DNA from: a bacterium
GTDB taxonomy: Bacteria; Actinomycetota; Acidimicrobiia; UBA5794; ZC4RG35
Direction: 5' to 3'
DNA length: 26,522 bases
NCBI GenBank assembly: GCA_028819835.1
Contig: JAPPKR010000037.1
Coordinates: 1-26,522 of the forward strand
Each line of letters begins with the position of its first letter. The stretch's first letter is position 1. This document shows positions 22,544-26,522 of this stretch, in pieces. Made by a program: the position numbers and the translations under genes. The notes beneath the pieces are model-generated. The model was not told the DNA's origin, did not search any database, and saw only the letters and a list, made by a program, of their open reading frames with translations.

Positions 22544-23578
22544 TCAACCGAACAGGGGGTCGGGGACCACTATGTCGCCGTTGACGATGGCGTCCCGGGC
22601 GGCGCGGACCTCCGCCACGATGTCGGGATAGTCGGCGATCACGCACTGGCTGTCGGCCAGCACCTCATCCGACTCCAGCGCCATCACGCCGGTACCGCCC
22701 TCGGCCAGCCCGAAGGCCACCACCGGACCGGCGGTCCCGTCGAGAACCTGCTTGGCCAACTGCTCCACCAGCACGTCCACCAGCTTCATGTTGTTGTCGA
22801 CGATGTGTCCCGGCGCCTCGGGGCACTGGTTGACATCGACGCCGTAGCTCAAGAAGCCTTCCTGCTGGGCGGCCTCGAAGATGCCGCCGTTGGACCCGGC
22901 GCCCACCGCGAAGATGTGGTCTGCGCCGCGGGCCGCCACCGCCAGGGCTTGCTCCTTGGCGCGTGCGGGATCGGAGAAGGGGTTGTCCCCGCCGATGAAC
23001 ACCTGGGTGTCGGTGATGGAGGGGTCGATGCTCTGCGCGCCCAGCGCGAAGCTGTCGGACCAACGATGGAGGAAGGGGATGTCGAGGGCCACCACCGAAC
23101 CGATCTGCTTGGCCTCGCTGAGACGTCCGGCCATGATGCCCAGGAGGTAGGCGCCCTCATGCTCACGGAACACTCCGCAATGCAGGTTGGGGGCCGGTTC
23201 ATCGGAACAGGCGTCGATCAGGATGAACTGCTGGTCCGGGTTGGCCTTGGACAACTCGTCGGCCAACTCGATCAGGGTGAACGTGGTCAGCACCACGATG
23301 TCCGGCGCCTCGTCGATGGCTGCTTCGATGTTGGCGCGCCGGTCGGAGTCGTTGGTCGACTCGAAGGTCTTCCAGGTCCCGCCCAACTCTTCGGCGACCC
23401 GCTGGGTGCCGACCTGGCCGAGTTCGAGGAACTTGTTTACCCCGATCGGGTTGGGCGTTACGTATATCAGGCTCGGCCCATCCGCGCCCGCCTCTTCATC
23501 GTCGCCTCCGCATGCCGAGGCCATCAGGGCCAAGGCGGCCATCAGGGCAATGCCCAGGATCACTTTGCGGTTCTTCAT
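22544..23578 (-). CDS. BMP-family (PnrA/Med-type) substrate-binding lipoprotein
   Basis: The 344-residue protein begins with a lipoprotein signal ending in SAC (C23), then an acidic linker. The mature sequence has the BMP/PnrA features NKFLELGQVGTQRVAEELG, a region around FILIDACSDEPAPNLHCGVFREHEGAYLLGIMAG, GGDNPFSDPARAKEQALAVAARGADHIFAVGAGSNGG (split here only as motifs), and DVNQCPEAPGHI. Characterised relatives bind purine nucleosides. Its ATG overlaps the mtnA stop (ATGA), an unusually direct link between the enzyme and the importer. Ligand is inferred as adenosine-like, possibly methylthioadenosine. Confidence 0.9.
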   Translation of the reverse strand: MKNRKVILGIALMAALALMASACGGDDEEAGADGPSLIYVTPNPIGVNKFLELGQVGTQRVAEELGGTWKTFESTNDSDRRANIEAAIDEAPDIVVLTTFTLIELADELSKANPDQQFILIDACSDEPAPNLHCGVFREHEGAYLLGIMAGRLSEAKQIGSVVALDIPFLHRWSDSFALGAQSIDPSITDTQVFIGGDNPFSDPARAKEQALAVAARGADHIFAVGAGSNGGIFEAAQQEGFLSYGVDVNQCPEAPGHIVDNNMKLVDVLVEQLAKQVLDGTAGPVVAFGLAEGGTGVMALESDEVLADSQCVIADYPDIVAEVRAARDAIVNGDIVVPDPLFG

Positions 23579-24669
23579 CTCATTACCTCCTTGGGTACCT
23601 CCAGCACTCCTGGAGGATGGGGATATCTGAGTTCCCCCAGGGGAACGTTTTCGGGGCTCTGGCCCTGGTCGGGCCTTATGATTCTTCGGTCTGTAACGAT
23701 AGCCGTTATGAACTCCACCGGGGTGATGTCGAAGGCGGGATTCAGCGCTTCGGCGCCGGGCGGAGCCACGTCCACGCCTCTCACGGAGACCACCTCTTCG
23801 GCGCCCCGGTCCTCTATCTCGATCTCGGCGCCCGAGGCGGTGTCCATGTCGATAGTCGACTCGGGGGCGACCACTACGAACGGCACGCCGGCATGCCGGG
23901 AGGCCAGCGCCAAGCTGAAGGTGCCGATCTTGTTGGCGACGTCGCCGTTGCGAGCGATGCGGTCGGCGCCGGCCAGCACCAGGTTGGCCTCCCCCCTGGC
24001 CAGCAGGAACGGCCCGGCGCCGTCCACCAGCAACCGGAACGGCGCGCCCATGCGAGCCAGTTCCCAGGTGGTGAGACGCCCGCCCTGCAGCAGGGGACGC
24101 GTCTCGACCGGCAGCGCCATCTCCAGGCGTCCGCGTTCGTGAAGGGTCTGGATCACGGCCAGGGCGGTCCCCCTGGCCACGGTGGCCAAGCCTCCCGTGT
24201 TGCAGATGGTCATGGTCCTGGCCGCCGCCTCGCCGATCAGTTCGTCGGCCAGATCCGCTCCGTATTCGCCCATGGAGACGGAGGCCTCGAGTTCCTCGTC
24301 ACGGATCCGGTGGGCTTCGCCCAGCACTCTCTCCAAGCCTTCCGACGCCAGCGCCGAGGTGCGGTCCACCATCTTGGCCAGGTTGACGGCGGTGGGACGG
24401 GCGGAACGGAGACTGGAGATCGCCTCCTGGAGGGCCGGGCCCGCCGTTCCGTGCCGGTGCACTGCCAGGGCCACCCCGTAGGCTCCGGCCACACCTATGG
24501 CGGGCGCGCCCCGCACCGAGAGCCGCTGGATGGCCGCCACCAGGGCCGGCACATCCGAGATTTCCAGGATCACCAGTTCCTGGGGCAGACGGGTCTGGTC
24601 GATCATCTTGACGACGCCGTCTTCCCACTCCACGGTTTCGAGCGAGGTTCCTTCGTATTTGGGTTGCAT
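23575..24669 (-). CDS. mtnA: Methylthioribose-1-phosphate isomerase
   Basis: MtnA turns 5-methylthioribose 1-phosphate into methylthioribulose 1-phosphate in the methionine salvage or related shunt pathways. The 364-residue protein has the family motifs: RGAPAIG (53-59), TIC156NTGGLAT with the catalytic Cys, and GADRIARNGDVANKIGT (D236 the catalytic Asp). Length is normal for the family. GAGGA at 24679-24675 precedes the ATG by 5 bases. It is the first gene of the minus operon and is divergent from the deaminase. No mtnB, C, D or E-type gene is visible in the window, so the onward fate of the product is unknown; 5-deoxyribose 1-phosphate is an alternative substrate of some relatives. Confidence 0.92.
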   Translation of the reverse strand: MQPKYEGTSLETVEWEDGVVKMIDQTRLPQELVILEISDVPALVAAIQRLSVRGAPAIGVAGAYGVALAVHRHGTAGPALQEAISSLRSARPTAVNLAKMVDRTSALASEGLERVLGEAHRIRDEELEASVSMGEYGADLADELIGEAAARTMTICNTGGLATVARGTALAVIQTLHERGRLEMALPVETRPLLQGGRLTTWELARMGAPFRLLVDGAGPFLLARGEANLVLAGADRIARNGDVANKIGTFSLALASRHAGVPFVVVAPESTIDMDTASGAEIEIEDRGAEEVVSVRGVDVAPPGAEALNPAFDITPVEFITAIVTDRRIIRPDQGQSPENVPLGELRYPHPPGVLEVPKEVMR

Positions 24670-24693
24670 AGCAATCCTCTAGCCTATAGGAAG
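24670..24693. promoter_or_regulatory. 24-bp divergent promoter gap with palindrome CCTATAGG
   Basis: CCTATAGG (24683-24690) is a perfect 8-bp palindrome. On the plus strand TAGCCT (24680-24685) ends 8 bases before the deaminase ATG at 24694, so that gene may be leaderless. On the minus strand the overlapping TAGGCT (24686-24681) could be the mtnA -10 box, though this would place the start very close to its ribosome site; an upstream promoter inside the deaminase gene is possible too. Confidence 0.4.
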
Positions 24694-26010
24694 ATGCCGC
24701 AAACCCGTCGATACGTGGCCGATCACCTGATTCCCATGGAGCCGGAGGGCGTCATCCACTCACCGGGTGTGGTGGACGTGCAAGATGGAGTGGTGGCGTG
24801 GGTGGGGAAGGCCGAGGAGGCCCCCGACCTCGCCGAGGTCGCGGCCGAACGGGTGGAGGGCGTGCTGCTCCCCGGGATGGTGAACATCCACTGTCACACT
24901 CCCATGGTCCTCCTGCGGGGCGCGGGGGAGAACCTGCCGGTGGACCGGTGGCTGCACGAGGTGATGTGGCCTCGGGAGGCCCGCCTCACCCCAGAGGACG
25001 TGGAGGTGGGGATGGCGGCCGGCGCCGCGGAACTGCTGGCCGGGGGCGTGACCACCTCGTTGGAGATGTACTTCTGCGGGGAGGCCGTGGCAGCCGGAGC
25101 GGTCTGGGCGGGGCTCCGGTGCGTTGTCACCGCTCCGCTCATCGAAGACCCGAAGCTGAGCGGGATGTTCGGCTCCCTGCAGCACCAGTTGGACGAGATG
25201 ACCGAACTCATCAGGCGTTGGGAGGAGAGCACCCTGATTCAGGTGGGAATCGGGCCCCACGCCGTGTACTCCCTCTCCGAGGAGTGCCTGCGGAGCGTGG
25301 CCGACGCGGCGGCCACCCACGGGGCGCTGGTCCACATCCACGTCGATGAGCAGGAGTGGGAGGTGGAGGCGGTACGCAAGCAGACGGGAATGTCGGCCAC
25401 CGCCTTCCTGAAGGAGGTGGGCATCCTGGACTCGCCCACTATGGCCGCCCACTCGGTGTGGATCTCACCCGAGGACATCGACATCCTGGCCGAGTCGGGA
25501 GCGGGGGTGGCCCACTGTCCCTGTTCCAACGGCAAGCACGCCTCCGGCATCGCCCCGGTGGCGGAGATGCGGGCGGCCGGGATCCCGGTGGGGATCGCCA
25601 CCGACGGACCCGCCTCCCACCATCGCCTGGACATGTTCGAGGAGATGCGGATGGCCATGCGCCTGGCCCGCATCCGCTCCCAGGACGCCGCCGCCCTGCT
25701 GCCTCGCGAAGCCCTGGCGATGGTGACCCGGGAAGCGGCCGACGCCATTCGCAGACCCGACCTGGGCCGCCTGGCGCCGGGAAGCCCTGCCGACATGATC
25801 GCCGTCTCCCCCACTGGCCCGGCGTTCGGTCCGGTGATCCCCGAAGAGGACGATCTCGTCTCCCGGCTGGTCTGGTCGGGTTCCCCTGCCGCTGTTCACG
25901 CCGCGTGGGTAGCGGGAAGGCAGGTGATGTCGGAAGGCGAGGTGCTCACCGTAGACGTCGAAGCGGTTGGCCGGGACGTGGCCGACCGAGCCCGCAGACT
26001 GGCCGGATGA
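24694..26010 (+). CDS. mtaD: MTA/SAH deaminase-type amidohydrolase
   Basis: The 438-residue enzyme belongs to the amidohydrolase branch that deaminates 5'-methylthioadenosine and S-adenosylhomocysteine. Metal ligands are visible: H66/H68 (NIHCHTP), H214/H216 and E219 (VHIHVDEQ), H253 (AAHSVWI) and D304 (IATDGPAS). LLRGAGENLPVDRWLHEVMWP and DMFEEMRMAMRLA match known MTA deaminases, and ASGIAPVAEMRAAGIPVG is the usual region before the catalytic Asp. The product of MTA would be 5'-methylthioinosine, which needs a phosphorylase before MtnA. No such gene is in the window. The start at 24694 gives an N-terminus in line with the family; upstream sequence in this frame is the reverse of mtnA. It is coupled to the cupin gene by ATGA. 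Confidence 0.87.
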   Translation: MPQTRRYVADHLIPMEPEGVIHSPGVVDVQDGVVAWVGKAEEAPDLAEVAAERVEGVLLPGMVNIHCHTPMVLLRGAGENLPVDRWLHEVMWPREARLTPEDVEVGMAAGAAELLAGGVTTSLEMYFCGEAVAAGAVWAGLRCVVTAPLIEDPKLSGMFGSLQHQLDEMTELIRRWEESTLIQVGIGPHAVYSLSEECLRSVADAAATHGALVHIHVDEQEWEVEAVRKQTGMSATAFLKEVGILDSPTMAAHSVWISPEDIDILAESGAGVAHCPCSNGKHASGIAPVAEMRAAGIPVGIATDGPASHHRLDMFEEMRMAMRLARIRSQDAAALLPREALAMVTREAADAIRRPDLGRLAPGSPADMIAVSPTGPAFGPVIPEEDDLVSRLVWSGSPAAVHAAWVAGRQVMSEGEVLTVDVEAVGRDVADRARRLAG

Positions 26011-26453
26011 ACGCCGAGCAGGTCATCTCCCTCCTGGGCCTCGAGCCCCTTCCGGCCGAGGGCGGCATGTGGACCCGGATCTGGCTCGACGATCACGGGA
26101 GCGCCATCTATTTCCTGATGCGACCCGGGGACTTCTCCGCCATGCACCGGCTGGATGCTCCCGAGATCTGGCACCACTACCTGGGCGCCCCGGCAAGCAT
26201 GCTGTTGCTACACCCCGGCGGGTCGGTGGACCACCCCGTCCTGGGAAAGGACCTGGCCGAAGGCCAACGGCCCTGCGTGACGGTGCCGGCCGGGGTGTGG
26301 ATGGGCGCCTCCACCACCGGCGATTGGAGCCTGGTGGGAGCCACCATGGCGCCCCCCTGGCATCCGGACCGCTTCGAGTTGGGCGACTGCACCGACCTGA
26401 TCGGCCAATACCCCCGGGCAGCCGGCCGCATCGAAGAACTCACCCGGAACTGA
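26007..26453 (+). CDS. DUF985 (Cupin_5) family protein
   Basis: The 148-residue protein has the compact beta-barrel pattern of DUF985 cupins: SAIYFLMRPGDFSAMHRLDAPEIWHHYLGAP, then LLLHPGG, and VPAGVWMGAST. His residues in MHRLD and the EIWHHYLG stretch may bind a metal or sugar. Related cupins of the RmlC type act on sugar derivatives. The ATG at 26007 overlaps the deaminase stop (ATGA). Position suggests a role after deamination, but no reaction is known for the family. Confidence 0.82.
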   Translation: MNAEQVISLLGLEPLPAEGGMWTRIWLDDHGSAIYFLMRPGDFSAMHRLDAPEIWHHYLGAPASMLLLHPGGSVDHPVLGKDLAEGQRPCVTVPAGVWMGASTTGDWSLVGATMAPPWHPDRFELGDCTDLIGQYPRAAGRIEELTRN

Positions 26454-26459
26454 CCTGCG

Positions 26460-26522
26460 ATGAGCGTCCTCCCCACCCCTGCCTCCATGCTCGATCTCTC
26501 CGGCCTGGTGGTGGCCGTCACC
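26460..26522 (+). CDS. Start of a probable short-chain dehydrogenase (cut by the window end)
   Basis: Only 21 codons are present, from the ATG at 26460. The end reads MLDLSGLVVAVT, the usual first strand of short-chain dehydrogenases just before the glycine-rich cofactor loop. It follows the cupin gene by 6 bases, so it probably belongs to the same operon. Start could also be the internal ATG at 26487. The call rests on a short stretch and is tentative. Confidence 0.4.
   Translation, partial: MSVLPTPASMLDLSGLVVAVT

Noticed and set aside
23512..24693. Upstream extension of the deaminase frame to 832 residues
   Set aside because: This part is antisense to mtnA and the receptor start; family similarity begins only after the ATG at 24694.

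Overview
The window is about 26.5 kb of very GC-rich DNA with closely packed, often overlapping genes. An mshA-type glycosyltransferase followed by a YbjN-domain gene (the order known from mycobacteria), several start codons preceded by TANNNT boxes at leaderless distance, and Tat-type and lipoprotein signals point to a high-GC actinomycete. I think Acidimicrobiia or a relative is most likely, but that placement is inference and was not tested by search.

Left part (1-7118): a partial quinone oxidoreductase on the minus strand. On the plus strand follow a MoaD/ThiS domain fused to a polytopic membrane domain, an M23 peptidase with a long coiled coil, a FemAB/GNAT-like acyltransferase, an MshA-like glycosyltransferase and a YbjN-domain protein, the last three translationally coupled. 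Then come a possibly structured leader, a SAM hydroxide adenosyltransferase (DUF62) gene, a possible 31-residue membrane peptide gene on the minus strand, and a glutaredoxin-like gene.

Centre (7131-16489): two divergent respiratory gene clusters. The minus cluster looks like ccoN-ccoO-ccoP, but the CcoN-like protein has lost every histidine that should bind haem or copper. The plus cluster encodes a b6f/bc-type complex: a membrane protein of unknown function, a 2[4Fe-4S] ferredoxin, cytochrome b6 with the haem ci cysteine, subunit IV, a Rieske protein, a large dihaem cytochrome c with two calcium-loop motifs, and a small membrane protein. Three of these subunits, spread over both clusters, carry the same short N-terminal motif followed by a Pro/Ala-rich linker. 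This suggests that the two clusters build parts of one assembly.

Right part (16678-26522): an unlinked type I periplasmic-binding lipoprotein, then a minus-strand operon mtnA - BMP-type lipoprotein - double ATPase - permease - permease - class A beta-lactamase-like protein. Divergent from mtnA, across only 24 bp, lie an MTA/SAH deaminase-type amidohydrolase, a DUF985 cupin and the start of a probable short-chain dehydrogenase. This half reads as uptake and salvage of a purine nucleoside such as 5'-methylthioadenosine. No rRNA, tRNA, CRISPR array or insertion sequence was recognised, and no stretch over 300 bases lacks a gene.
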